DNA from: Blastobasis lacticolella
Lineage: Eukaryota > Arthropoda > Insecta > Lepidoptera > Blastobasidae
NCBI GenBank assembly: GCA_905147135.1
Contig: LR990041.1
Coordinates: 12,895,907 to 12,959,906 of the forward strand
DNA: 64,000 nucleotides
Direction: 5' to 3'
Shown: positions 54,401 to 63,893 of the stretch, piece by piece
Layout: each line of letters opens with the position of its first letter
Numbering within the stretch: the first letter of the stretch is position 1
Made by a program: the position numbers and the translations under genes
The notes under the pieces: generated by a model
What the model was told of the DNA's origin: nothing
The model's database searches: none
Seen by the model: only the letters and a program-made list of their open reading frames with translations

Positions 54401-57400
54401 CGTACTGGGGCTGCAAAACAATGTGATAACATAACCTGATTTCGATTGTAATCTGTATAAACAACATTATTTACTCACTTGTATCTCTGTATTTCTTGCT
54501 GTAATAAATCCATTTTTTCGACGGTGCTTGCTGATTCGCCTTGCTTGCTTAGATAAAGTGATTCCTTAGCACTGAGTTCCCTAAAATACACAACATGTGT
54601 TAATTTCATTAAATTTTTAATTTTTTATCAGGCATATGTATACTTAAGGGTAAAGCAATGTGGCAACTCATGATCTAATCCTACCTCTCTTGTATCATAC
54701 ATCCTTCTCCAAGTTTGACAGGCGGTTGGGATATTGCAGAAACAAAATACTGCTGACCATTTCTGGTTAGTTTTTTTAACGGACGGGCTTCGCCCCACCG
54801 CCCGACAGTATGTGCCCTACAGCGGCGACCCAAAATCCATCAGATAGCGCTACTGAGATGCTCACATCAGACCTCAGTCTGATGTCATTTTAGCCCTATC
54901 ATTTGCTGGAATGGATCAGTCTTTATCCACAGTTGTTATTGGAGATGGGAAGAATAACCGTTTTATATTCGGTATTCGACATATTCGGCAGGTTTACCGA
55001 ATATTAGTATGCAGCTGAATAGTCGACTAATTTCGATGTTCAGCAAAGTGGTTGCAATAGCGAAGTGAAACGAACGTTACAGAATGTTCGCAGCCGGCCG
55101 CACTGCACGTTTGGCGCCTTGCTAGGGTCCAGGCGCCAGGCTCAATGCGAACTGCTGACCTTTTTATTTTACAATTGTACTGGCCTGGTATTTGGTCGCC
55201 ACCTCGTCTGGTGGTAAGTAACGCCGCGGCCAACGATGAAGCACGCCTAGGAGCGTAGCATAAGGTCCCAACTCACTTGAGCAGCTCGCTCTCCCGCTCC
55301 TGGAAGTATTTCCCGAGCACGTCGAGCCGCGTGCTGGCCTCGGCCGCGCGCCGCGCGCTCGCGCCCGCCGCCTCCTCCGAGGCCGCCAGCTCGCCCGCGA
55401 GCCGGGACCGCTCCTGTTGCTCCCTCTGACGACAAGCAGGTGCTATTTTTTTTTACTGCTGAGGTGGCAAACAAGCTTACAGAGTGTCTGGCGGTAAGCA
55501 TGTATCGCAACGTATGGTTTGCACAACACTATTTCTGAATCGCTCGTCTCGATTCGAGCGGTTTTAAATTTTGATTTTCTCCATAATTCGATATGTTGAT
55601 GCATGGTGCTGTTTTTCTCTATTTTTGAACGGTACACTTTCGGTATTCCCCTCCGGCCATGTACCAATGACTGTTTTCTGAGTTATGTACATTAGTTCAA
55701 TACTAACCGATGCTCTTACGGTGAGGGAAAACATCGTGATAAAACCTGCACATTCAGGCGACTGGATGTGTAACCTTGATCCAATTTGGTCAGGTTCCCC
55801 TGGTAGCAGGGTCATGGAGGTCAGATGGCAGTCGCTCCACTGTTATTTCCTGACGTGCCAAATCCTGGATCACGGTCAAGGCACAACCGGGACATTAACG
55901 CCAAGATGATGATGACACTTTCAAAATCAAAATTGAAAGTAATTCGAATTGAGCCGAGTGATTAAATAATATAGTTGCCCCAGGGGGGAAAGTGCTAGAT
56001 TTTACACCCGCTCGCGCCAGCCTATACTGCAGGAACTTACCTCACTCAGTGAGTGAAGCGCTACAGCGCTACAGATAGCGCTACTCATCATCATCGGCGT
56101 CCTAGTGCTAACCTGCTTACGGGTCTGGGTGTTCTATGTATAATAAGTATGTATTTAAAAAAAAAAAAGTATTTAAGTAGTATATCAGTTATCTAGCACC
56201 CATAGTACAAGCTTTGCTTAGTTTGGGGCTAGATGGCGCTGTGTGAATTTGTCCACGAATATTTATTTATTTATTATTTATAACCTGGCTCTTGCCAGGG
56301 ACCGCTTTCCTACTCATTATTCTCCACTTCGCTCGGTCTTCGCCACTCTCGTGTCGTAAGCCGTTGGCATTTGCATCCGACTCGGCGATGTCGAACCATC
56401 GCTTTTTGGATCGCCCACGGGGCCTCTTTCCTGATACCGGTAGGTTCACGTATCGCTGGGGTTTACGTAAAACATGACCATACCAGCAAGCGAGCCTCCT
56501 CGACCTTATACGTGATATCGCTCACGCCAAGGCTGCCACAGATGTACTCGTTACGTACTCGGTCGAGTCGCGTAACTTCGCACATTAACCGCAACATTTT
56601 CACTTCGTTGGCGTAGCGTTCGCGGACGTGTTTCGTCAGCTCCGGCCGTGTTTAATTTTTATAATTAAATTATGCTCTTGACAGAGATTTTAGGGTCACA
56701 GATGGCCGCCGTAAACTCTACTGACTGTTATTACCTCAAATTTAGTCTCAAAGACAGCCTTGTCCTTTAGAGCCTTAGCAAGTTTGGCTTTTATCTCGGT
56801 GTGGTCAATTAGGGATGTAACGTCCACGTTCGATGAATCGCCGCTCTTCAACTCCCTAAGCGCATCCTGAAATAAAAATATATTCTCAAATAAATGTGTT
56901 TCAATCCCTAACTTGTCAAGACCAAGGTGACTGCTAAATTTGTTAGGACTGAACGGCTTAATAACTAATATAAATAACACTAATTACCTATTATATATTT
57001 TTATTTATAATTGGGGGGGACGGCGGGAAGAGGTCAAGCTCGCATCTAAAAAACTGGGCCAACGACTTCTTGGCTCAAGTCATACCCCATTCGGAGTATT
57101 ACTCTCATCTGCAGGGCAGGAGCGCTGGTATATAGAACCTTTTGCCTACAGCTACATTCTATCATTGCACCGCTTGTCATCGACAGGGGGCTCATCCTCA
57201 CACCTTGGAGCCAATTTGGTCGCGAACTGTGCGGTACCAAAAGAATTTTCGGTCAAGCACACTAAGGTTGTGGAATGAGCCCCTGGAGAATTGTACTCTT
57301 AGGACTTATCCAAGCGGTTAAAAGATTTTAACAGGAGCGCGGCAGCGCGTGGGTGATGCCCCTAGTATTGCAAACGTCCATACGCTTCGGTGACGGCTTA

Positions 57401-60400
57401 AAATCAGGCAAGCAGTAAGCTTGTTTGCCAACTTAGTAGTATAACAAAAAAGGCAAACGAGCAAGCAGATTACTGTCGAGCGCCCTGAACCTCCTCCTGG
57501 AGGCTCGGGACAACTCGACAGAGCCCCTCCCTGCCGTTTCAGCGGCCCCCGTAGGCCCCCAATCCCAATCCACAGCAGCAGGACCCCCTTCTGGGGTCTC
57601 TTTTTAGGGGCTATAATTTCTCCAGCGTATGCTCCGTAAGGAGTGACGTTGAGCGCACCCCGTTCCTACGGGGTGTCGCGACCGATGAAACCTGAAAAGC
57701 CCTTCCGGCTACAGGTGCCCAGGGGGTGTTTAGCACGTATGCGCCTAGGCCCCTTTTTTGGCGAGTCGTGCATAACCAGTCCGGCCGGCCGGCTGGTACT
57801 CATGAGTGTTCACCTCCTCCCTCCCAACCGCTATACCGGAGGGATGCCCATTTCCTTTGCGTAGGGCGCAAAAAAAAAATGCAATCAGATCACATGATGG
57901 TAAGTGATCGCTGCCTCCCACGGACAGTGGGGTCACCAATGCGTTGCCGGCCTAGGAGACGGTAAGGTAAGGGGAGGTAAGGTACAGTAAAGGTTCTAGG
58001 GTAAAGGGGTGGTATTAGACTCGTTACATGAACGCTCCAATGTCATACCGGCTTGGGAGCGCCGCAGGAATTTCATTCCATAGAATGGTCGTATGCGGCA
58101 GGAAGTTTCTTGAAAAGCATGTAGTATGTTGGTGATCGCCACCCATCCAGATGGTACGGTTAGAACTTTAATTTATGGTGGGTCACGTCAGGCCATTACC
58201 TGCAAGGCTAGCGAGATGTGTCGCGGGCATATTTGTTGAGAGAGCCTTCCTGCTATCAATACTAAGATAATGGGGATAGCAGTATCTACGTCGCGCCATT
58301 TCTCGCTTATCGCGCGAGGGCACAATTGTGATAGCCGTGCTGCTTGACTTGTCTCCCCGTCCCCACAGTACTTGTTGATTAATTTACCTTCAATGCAGTT
58401 ATTTCATGTGCTTGCAACTCTACAGTGTTGTTTGCGTCCTTCAGGTTTTCATTAATTTCTTCTAATTGTTTTATCAATTTCTTAGCTTCCTCCAAAGCAC
58501 TTTCAGCTGATACATATTTAAGCTGGAAATTGTCTCTTTCTCTGCTAACTGATATTAATTCCTCTTCAAATGCTTCAATTTTACCTAAAGATGAGCAAAA
58601 GATTTGTTCAGGTAATTGGAAATAAATTTTATTTACTTAGCAAAATGTTTGGGAATTCGCATCTGTTTCATCCACTCCCATGGGAAAATCCAGGATTAAA
58701 GATACAGTATGCTGATGAGTAATTTTCTAATGCTGAAAGATTTTTCTGTTGGTCTGTAATGAATTGCTTTAGTTCTATGGACACCAGGGACATCGAGTGG
58801 ATGCGGGAACACACATGTCAAAATTGAATCTTGCAAAAAGCACAGTCGGACACTTAATAAGAGTCTTTGCTTTTAGTCAACGTTTTGAATCAATTATTTA
58901 GTTATATAAATCCAGAACATATTATCTGCCCAAATTGTTAATTTTTATCAATAATTTCAATTTTGAACATTTTATTTGTATACAAACATTAGCTGTACAT
59001 TTTAACATCCTTTGCCTAGGCTAGGCTATCTAGATAGTCCAATTTTTAAATTCATTTCAATGTTTAACAGCCAGCAAGAGGATTGGCTTTCTTTTGGACC
59101 TTATTCTAGACCATTGTAATAGCTTTGCAATGTATTAAGTTCATTTTGAAGATACAGTCCCCTATTATTTCAATGACCTGCTAACCCTATCTCTATGACC
59201 AAGGAAGGAGGCCTACATTTACTTACCATTTAATTCAGCTAACTGGTCCTCTGTATTTGATCTTTCAGCTAACAGCTCACTTAAGGTATTTTCTACTTCA
59301 CCTAGCGTGTTTTGTAACTCCCCAGCTGTATTTTCAGACACTCTTAGTAACTTCTCATTATCATCTAGGGAGTTTCGTAATCGGTCATTTTGGGCATTAA
59401 GTTCCTTTATTTCTTCTTTTAATGACTGAACCATATCATCCATTCCGAATGAGCTGTCCTCAATGCCTGTTAGTTTATTCTTAGTTGTAGTAAGATCCTC
59501 CTTGAGGATCTCACATTCCTATAAAAAAATGAAATAAATTAATAATACATTCATTCAAAATACAGAAACAAAAAATCTTTAATACAGTAGCAATATATCC
59601 TAAATGTTGTTACCTTTGTGGTGAACAGCAAATCTCTCTGTAATGAGTTAATATTTCCGATGAGCTTGCTATCCTGCCGTCTATTATCAATGTAGTAGTA
59701 ACCAAGAATGAAGAGCAGGACTGACATTGCAGTGGTTAAAAGGAATGTAAGTAGGCGGTTGTTTTGCTCAGTGGCATTGCCATCACAATATTCATCAGTG
59801 AAACAAGTCTGACCTGTAATATCAATGTACTTTATGTAAAAGAGATTGGGGCATTGTGAAATAAAGCAAACCAATAACAAAAAATATATCAAGATTACAT
59901 ACCTATTATATACATTATACATACTACATGCAGACTCATAAAATAAATTAAAATTCATCATTTAAATTTTTGCTCGGTCGGGAATTTAACCAGTGACCAC
60001 TCAGGATGTCTAAGTTTGGAATAAGTTGAATGTTAAAATATTGAAAACATTCAACTTTCAACATAAGTTTCAAAAGAACTTTATAATTTTAGGTTTTATC
60101 AAACTAGCTTACCAGTAGAAGGGAATAAGGCTTTTACTTCTTCTTTTGTTCCCATAACTGAAGTATATGAATTCCAAAAATAGCTTAGGAAAGAAAAACT
60201 TTCTTCTGAATCTGTATTAGAAACTACTTCTTCAGTTTCAGCTTCAGCTTCTTTAAATAAATTATCTACCATTGGTGGTTCTTTTGTGGATGGCCACATA
60301 TCTGACATAGAGGAGAACATGTTCGATAAAAATCCTTCACTATTTTCTTGGTCAGTTGTGGGTGTTTCTGTTGTTGGGGTATCATAAATATCACCGGCTA

Positions 60401-62063
60401 GTGATTCACTGTAGTCTGTCGAATAATAGTCATAAGGTGAAGGAGTTGTTACACTTTCTTCTGAAGTAGTATGTTCAATTGGATCATTATTATTTAGAGG
60501 TGCTATTGTTTCATCATTAGAAGATACTGGATCAATAATATCAGATTTTTCTGCAAATTCTTGTTCATTTTCGTTTATAAAATCTGGAACATTTGTTACA
60601 GGAATGGTTTCTTGCGTAACCTGCTCTTGAATTGGTACACCATTAGCATTGTCTGAAAGGCCACCTTCATTGAATTCACTTCCAAATATTCCATTGTCAT
60701 ATTGCTGTGTAATAGGCACTTGAATTGGGTTAACTTCTGGTGGATTACTTACACTAATTTCAGGCACAGTTTTACTATATTGAGGTAGATCAGTATCTAT
60801 GTTATTGCTTATTGAATTAGCTGAGCTATTTTGTTCAGTATTATCTGCTACAGATTGACTTAAAGGTTCTTGTAATAAATTATTTTCAGGCACTTTAAGG
60901 GTTTCTGAAGATATTACATCTCCACTAGAGCTAGACATTGATTGTGATCCCTGGGAAAGCTGGGACTGAGGAGAGTCTGTGGGTATGGGAATAGATTCTG
61001 CCAGCAAAAGATCTGGTTCTGTAGGAGTGGAAAGATGTTCATCAGGATCTGAGGTAACTTTTGACTGGTCAAGTTCTTCAACCATAATCTCAACGTTTGC
61101 ATTTTGGTTGATCATAGGTACATTATTTACATTGTCGACTGGCTCGGGTTCACCAGAAGTTGCTGTATTTTGAGTTTCACTATTTACAAGAGGCTCCGGT
61201 TGTGTCAAAGTTTCTGGTGCCTCATTTGAAATATTGGACTGTTCTTCTGGTACTATATCAGGCTGGGTAATGCTGTCATTTTCAGGTGTGTATGAAATTT
61301 CAGGTGATGGGGTAGTAACATCATGCAATACGGATTCTGGTATTGGAGCTTCAATAGGTACAGGAGTAGTAGTAGATTTTGTTAAATCTTGTATATTTTC
61401 TGCATTAAGTTCTGAATTCAGATTTTGTTGCATTCCAATTTCATTGTCAGTGGTGACTGTACTAGGCAGTGTGTTAAGTTCCTTGGGCAGAGGTGATATA
61501 TTCGAAAGTTCTGGGGTTGTAACATCATTTGATGCTGGTACAGGTGCTTCTGTTGGCTGGTTATTATTAGGCTGCTCAGTCGAATAAATTGTGGTACCTT
61601 CAAATACTTCATGAGGTTGTTGCACCTTATCTGGCTGTACATTATTTTCCTTCTTCTTAATCTGCACTGGCAATACATGTTGAGGGTCTTTAACAAATAC
61701 TTTCAATTCTCTTAGGAACTTCGAACCGACAAATCCACTCTTTCCATCAATGCTTGCGTACCACAAATCTGCATTAGAACCAGCTGACTTCATGAAAACT
61801 AAAGCTTCACGATTTGCACGAAAAGACATAAGGTCATTATCGCCGCTGTTATAATTTAAAAGGGTCTTTGCCTTCGATATGGGCTCTGAAAGAGTAAGAA
61901 TATTAGCATACATAAATGTTTCTGGAGAGTAAAGACTTATGAAAACAGCCTTTGGTTACTACTCACCGTCACATTGCGGATTAACACAATAAACTTTGTC
62001 AGGTAACCGGCAATGATGTAACGAGATGCATATCATAAATATAACAAATTTTAACACGAACAT
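42421..62063 (-). CDS. Tango1: Tango1/MIA3-like ER cargo receptor (whole gene, 13 exons)
   Basis: Spliced CDS: complement(join(42421..42464, 43691..43800, 46970..47161, 47519..47651, 49856..50082, 54479..54580, 55277..55425, 56735..56866, 58388..58584, 59227..59518, 59614..59813, 60113..61885, 61967..62063)), 3648 nt, 1215 residues. Tango1 sits at ER exit sites, grips bulky cargo in the lumen and recruits COPII in the cytosol. Seen in order: signal peptide (about 1-20), lumenal SH3-like domain with CVNPQC and a WYASIDGKSGFVGSKFL core (about 27-95), an acidic Ser/Thr/Pro-rich linker to 620, one membrane span (about 644-665), coiled coil (about 680-1040, including LDVLGKYFQERESEL), and a proline-rich and Arg/Ser-rich tail (1057-1215) of the kind that binds Sec23. 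Splice phases agree at all 12 junctions. Weakest calls: the exon 9 donor and exon 10 acceptor. Length is close to, but shorter than, the Drosophila protein. Confidence 0.9.
43691..43800 (-). CDS. Tango1: Tango1 exon 12
   Basis: 110 nt, acceptor TTGTCAG, donor GTATGG, phase 1. Encodes SGGRGSRSRVGPPETETEYN and SDSPTPRRRRYDRRS, a basic disordered tail. Confidence 0.85.
44094..45244. mobile_element. 1.15-kb element with ATAGTTAGGGAGGCGA ends
   Basis: Perfect 16-bp inverted ends. Inside, TCGAGCGCGTCAGAT-like motifs occur three times forward (44272, 44402, 44541) and three times in reverse, some imperfect (44921, 45053, 45195). Long A/T runs separate them. No ORF of note. In Tango1 intron 11. Confidence 0.75.
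45255..45408. mobile_element. 154-bp palindromic MITE
   Basis: 26-bp ends (TACACTCACGATATTTATCG, then TGATAC) mirrored with one mismatch at 45383-45408. The inside is also palindromic (CGATCCGT/ACGGATCG). Directly follows the 44094-45244 element. Confidence 0.8.
45738..46127. mobile_element. Family A inverted-repeat element, copy 3
   Basis: Near-identical to copy 2 over its length, with a small deletion in the middle. In Tango1 intron 11. Confidence 0.75.
46970..47161 (-). CDS. Tango1: Tango1 exon 11 (RYSP repeats)
   Basis: 192 nt, acceptor CTGCCGCAG, donor GTGAGT. Encodes six closely spaced RYSP or RYS repeats, then an Arg/Ser/Pro tail. The repeat period is 6 residues, with slippage visible in the DNA (GAGTACCG units). 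Confidence 0.85.
47519..47651 (-). CDS. Tango1: Tango1 exon 10 (proline-rich)
   Basis: 133 nt, acceptor CACACAG (pyrimidine tract weak), donor GTACGG, phase 2. Encodes a run dense in PPP and PPLPP motifs, the type known to bind Sec23 in this family. The reading frame is fixed by the join to exon 11 (HPQRYGERRYS). Confidence 0.78.
47687..48121 (+). repeat. Pair of 125-bp direct repeats in Tango1 intron 9
   Basis: GTTAGTGAGGAT..AGATGTTGGAT occurs at 47687-47811 and 48000-48121 with about 80% identity by eye, flanking the RT-tail fragment at 47812-47999. Confidence 0.65.
47812..47999 (-). pseudogene. Non-LTR reverse-transcriptase tail fragment
   Basis: The minus strand reads WRSRTGRRRVSRPPTRWTHG and LVKIAG, the same tail as at 3520-3884. 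It sits between two direct copies of a 125-bp sequence in Tango1 intron 9. Confidence 0.72.
48761..49951 (-). repeat. 154-bp tandem array of Tango1 exon-9 3' ends
   Basis: Six units follow the parent exon end on the minus strand. Unit starts (plus-strand CTAACGTCTA) are at 48761, 48998, 49235, 49389, 49543, 49697 and, for the parent, 49851. Spacings are 237, 237, 154, 154, 154, 154. Each unit holds about 99 nt matching the exon 9 end (HADAAALRRRLAALTASA), its GTTAGT donor, and about 55 nt of intron-like DNA ending in CCTCTCAG. The two 237-bp units carry an extra 90 bp (two more copies of a 45-bp subunit) and lack 7 bp in the spacer. Confidence 0.95.
49856..50082 (-). CDS. Tango1: Tango1 exon 9 (end of coiled coil; parent of the tandem array)
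   Basis: 227 nt, acceptor CATCCAG, starts at phase 2 as required. Encodes an Ala/Arg-rich helical run (AHEAWLEARAARRDADAAHA) followed by LRRRLAALTASA. The donor called here is GTTAGT at 49850-49855, which leaves phase 1 and so matches exon 10. No better GT is in phase. The 3' end from about 49851 to 49951 is the parent-like copy of the 154-bp repeats that follow downstream on this strand. The mature transcript may use one of those copies as well. Confidence 0.72.
50150..50400 (+). repeat. Dispersed repeat, family B full copy
   Basis: Runs from an ATC repeat through ATTTTCCAGTCTATGGAGAC to GGATACCACACGG, in Tango1 intron 8 immediately upstream (genomic) of the Transib region. Confidence 0.72.
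50747..52640 (+). mobile_element. Transib-type DNA transposon with 480-bp inverted repeats
   Basis: The left arm (50747-51227) and right arm (52161-52640) are near-identical inverted repeats. The tips read CACTGTAG on the left and CACTGTGG on the right (reverse complement), resembling the CACAGTG heptamer shared by Transib ends and RAG signals. The 5-bp target duplication CGTCG flanks it exactly (50742-50746 and 52641-52645), and GC-rich 5-bp duplications are known for Transib. Inside is only the C-terminal part of a RAG1-like transposase. High arm identity suggests a fairly recent insertion. Sits in Tango1 intron 8. Confidence 0.88.
51310..51915 (+). pseudogene. Transib transposase, C-terminal exon, frameshifted
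   Basis: Follows an acceptor-like TTTATTCCAG. Reads TNDGNTARKFFEDP, VHKVLLHGAAII and SEEASEARNKDFKKIREHH, which I recognise as the end of RAG1-core/Transib transposases. Up to about 51750 the frame is open. There a tandem GTACT duplication shifts it to an early stop, and the following acidic tail to 51915 lies in another frame. The N-terminal two thirds with the other catalytic aspartates is absent, so it cannot encode a working enzyme. The family call rests on motif memory, target duplication and end sequence together. Confidence 0.78.
52848..52935 (+). repeat. Dispersed repeat, family B fragment
   Basis: CACAGCCCATAACAGTCCAC to CACGCTCGGCACG. It interrupts a sequence that resumes after it: GACTTTTTTTATACGTTGTA occurs on both sides (near 52769 and 52933), so it marks an insertion with local duplication. 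Confidence 0.65.
53285..53552 (+). repeat. Dispersed repeat, family B full copy
   Basis: GTAACAGTCCACTGCAGGAC to CGGACACCACACGG, near the consensus of the family, in Tango1 intron 8. Confidence 0.72.
54479..54580 (-). CDS. Tango1: Tango1 exon 8
   Basis: 102 nt, acceptor TTTTAG, donor GTGAGT, phase 2 at both ends. Encodes STVEKMDLLQQEIQRYK, the continuation of the conserved coiled-coil block. Confidence 0.88.
55277..55425 (-). CDS. Tango1: Tango1 exon 7 (coiled coil, LDVLGKYF motif)
   Basis: 149 nt, very GC-rich, acceptor CGTCAG, donor GTGAGT, phase 2. Encodes RLDVLGKYFQERESELLK, a block I recognise as conserved in Tango1/cTAGE5 proteins. Codon GC is far higher than in exons 4-6. Confidence 0.9.
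55600..55912 (+). repeat. Dispersed repeat, family C copy
   Basis: Longest good copy, from a CCGGCCATGTACCAATGAC head to CGGGACATTAACGCCAAGAT. In Tango1 intron 6, downstream (minus strand) of exon 6. Confidence 0.72.
56095..56280 (+). mobile_element. 5'-truncated copy of the same SINE
   Basis: Shares GGGTCTGGGTGTT through TTTGGGGCTAGATGGCGCTG and the ATTT tail with the SINE at 22676-22931, but lacks the tRNA-like head. In Tango1 intron 6. Confidence 0.75.
56285..56640 (-). pseudogene. Non-LTR reverse-transcriptase tail (second family)
   Basis: The minus strand reads GKRPRGRSKKRWFDIAESDA and DRAKWRIMSRKA, with LTKHVRERYANEVKMLRLMC upstream, a typical retroposon RT terminus. Lies in Tango1 intron 6 beside a truncated SINE. 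Confidence 0.72.
56735..56866 (-). CDS. Tango1: Tango1 exon 6 (coiled coil)
   Basis: 132 nt, phase 0 at both ends, acceptor TATTTCAG, donor GTAATA. Encodes LIDHTEIKAKLAKALKDKAV, again helical and charged. Confidence 0.87.
56867..58387 (-). other. Tango1 intron 5
   Basis: 1.5 kb with a GC-rich middle (57340-58260) that looks like old retroposon sequence but shows no clear domain. No gene. 58585-59226 (intron 4) is plain AT-rich sequence. Confidence 0.55.
58388..58584 (-). CDS. Tango1: Tango1 exon 5 (coiled coil)
   Basis: 197 nt, acceptor CTTTAG, donor GTAAAT. Heptad-rich (LEEAKKLIKQLEEINENLKD). Joins exon 4 in frame through a split Gly codon. Confidence 0.9.
59227..59518 (-). CDS. Tango1: Tango1 exon 4 (coiled coil)
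   Basis: 292 nt, acceptor TTTATAG, donor GTAAGT, phase 1. Leu/Glu/Asn-rich heptads (for example QSLKEEIKELNAQNDRLRNS) indicate coiled coil. Confidence 0.9.
59614..59813 (-). CDS. Tango1: Tango1 exon 3 (transmembrane segment)
   Basis: 200 nt, acceptor ATTACAG, donor GTAACA. It encodes a short Cys-containing lumenal piece, then LLTFLLTTAMSVLLFILGYY as the single membrane span. It ends in LLFTTK at the start of the cytosolic coiled coil. Confidence 0.9.
60113..61885 (-). CDS. Tango1: Tango1 exon 2 (SH3-like domain and lumenal linker)
   Basis: 1773 nt, open throughout, acceptor TTTCAG, donor GTAAGC, phase 1 at both ends. The first 60 or so residues complete the SH3-like domain. The remainder is a low-complexity acidic stretch rich in Ser, Thr, Pro, Glu and Asn, which is common in Tango1 lumenal linkers and evolves fast. 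Confidence 0.93.
61967..62063 (-). CDS. Tango1: Tango1 exon 1 (signal peptide)
   Basis: ATG at 62063 on the minus strand. It encodes a hydrophobic leader (FVLKFVIFMICISL) and then YCVNPQCD, the cysteine pair that opens the MIA/Tango1 SH3-like fold. Ends GACG before GTGAGT, phase 1. Confidence 0.87.
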
Positions 62064-62374
62064 TTTAGCATTTTGCTATAAAAATTATTTAAAAATTTTC
62101 AAGATAAGCCACATCATCTGTCAAGTCAAGTCGTTCGTTTGGTCGTTTCGTTAAACGCAATAATGACGACGCATAAGGCCTGCGCTATACTAGCCGTTTT
62201 CATTGGTTCCGGTTTTCGATAAAGTGCACTCCACATGTTCGCCGAAACTTCCGGCTAAACATTTGCCGGGACTTTGGTCGACTCTACATTCTCGCCTATT
62301 AGGGATGTGGTGGGTGTCAAAACGCGTCGACGTTATATCGATTCATCGGTGTAATATCGCTAATCTGCTGTAAA

Positions 62375-62452
62375 CAGGGTCACAGAGGTGATGGCAGCTG
62401 CTCTACTGTAATTACTTGATCTGCTAATATCGTGGATCATGGTCAAGTTTAC
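62375..62452 (+). repeat. Dispersed repeat, family C partial copy
   Basis: Short degraded copy with AACAGGGTCACAGAGGTGATGG about 310 bases upstream of the Tango1 start codon. Confidence 0.5.
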
Positions 62453-62722
62453 CCCGAATCTGTTACGGGAAAAAGCGCTAGGAATACAGGGTGTAAAAAG
62501 ACCGCTAGCATTAATTGAAACCCCATATTCTACCCATGAAACTGAACAACTTTCCCAAAGAAACATACCCGCGGAAATGACTTCATAATTTCGCTACCTA
62601 AAATAAATAATTAATTGCGACGCGCAATGTACAACTTCTGGCGCACGCCTCTCGCTGGCCCACGTGACCAGTGGTCACTGACCCCGCGCGGCGGCCGCTT
62701 TGACGTATTCTACCTAACTAGT

Positions 62723-62760
62723 ACGGGGAAAAACCTACTGCACGATGGTTTTTCCCCGTT
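62723..62760. repeat. 13-bp perfect hairpin
   Basis: ACGGGGAAAAACC and its inverse with a 12-base loop, 660 bases upstream of the Tango1 start. It may be a remnant end of a MITE. Confidence 0.6.
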
Positions 62761-63893
62761 AGTGCCACCTGGTACCTAACACTTGTTAATCAAAGCAAAT
62801 AAGGCTCAAAATTCCCTTATTTAAACTTAAATAACTGCCAAACCATAAGTTGCAGACTGTTTTCGATTGGTACTTGCTATCTTCCTAACTTTTGATGGCG
62901 CAGACGGTGTCAAAATTTCAACCTTCTGTCTTCAGCTGTTCAGAATTGTAGTACCACATGCTTTTTGTTTAAATTACATTACAAAATTAAGTAGGTACAG
63001 ATGGCAGCACATCAACCTATTTACCGCCAGTATAACATGAGCTAGCATCACTATGCACACACGTACAAACCGAAGATAACAAAGCAAAGCAATGTACCTA
63101 TGTACTTACCTACTCCACGTTGTTTCGCGAGCGCCGAATTAGATGCGGCTCAAATTGGCACCACAACACATTAGCATGTTAAAATATTCCTGAGCATCGT
63201 AACGATGTCTTTCATTTGCACGAGGCATCACAAAACACACTTGAAAATACTTTTTAAACTTGTGAGAACACAAATCACTTTCGCCGTAACAATGTCGTAT
63301 TGGTATCGCGTTTGCAACCGAACTGAAGAAAGAAAGAAGGAAGAACAGTCGCGCCGCCTGTCGGCAATTTCTTTTGATCCTAGATTCGGTAAAAACCCGC
63401 GCGCGCGCATCCTAAGGCTGGTACACACTATCGTGTCGTGACGTGACGCGGCAGAAGCATACCGGTGTCATACATTTACTTTGGTTAAATAACACATTAA
63501 TGTGAAGTGTCGTATCGTAGCGTGTCTCTATCTCTTTCTCTCTCTCTATCGCTTTCCCATAGTAAATGTATGAAACCGACATACTTTTGACGCATCACGA
63601 CACTACACGACAAGGTAGTGGCTTTATCACCGCGTCCAAATTTGTATCATTTTTAGGATGAAATGGGGGACAACGGGAATTATCGAAATTTTCACGGTGT
63701 AAAATCATTGACATCATATCATCATGATCAGCAAGTATCATTTTTCGTGTTTAGGGCTGTCTCTTTTGAAACGTTATGGGTACTTGACAAATTCCTTGAG
63801 TATTACTGTAGCCTATACCGACAAATAATAAAAATAAAGTAAAGTTAAATCTAGGGAACAGAGACGTGTCCGCTCACTGTAGACCTTATAATA

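Larger units (their letters stand above)
52646..54478 (-). other. Tango1 intron 8, rest
   Basis: Family B copies at 52848 and 53285, then unassigned sequence (53560-54478). The short frames at 54044-54360 have no recognisable motif. Confidence 0.65.
62064..63893. other. Upstream flank of Tango1
   Basis: The Tango1 promoter is expected near 62064-62200. No TATA box is obvious. Further out lie a partial family C repeat, the hairpin at 62723-62760 and an imperfect inverted repeat (GGTACACACTATCGTGTCGTG near 63420 versus CACGACACTACACGACA near 63597). The frames at 63205-63441 have no recognisable motif. Confidence 0.55.

Noticed and set aside
57643..57965. Pro/Arg-rich frames in Tango1 intron 5
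   Set aside because: GC-rich repeat-like sequence with overlapping frames on both strands and no identifiable domain.
63205..63441. Small genes on both strands near 63.2-63.4 kb
   Set aside because: Overlapping short frames on opposite strands, no recognisable motif and no splice or poly(A) context.
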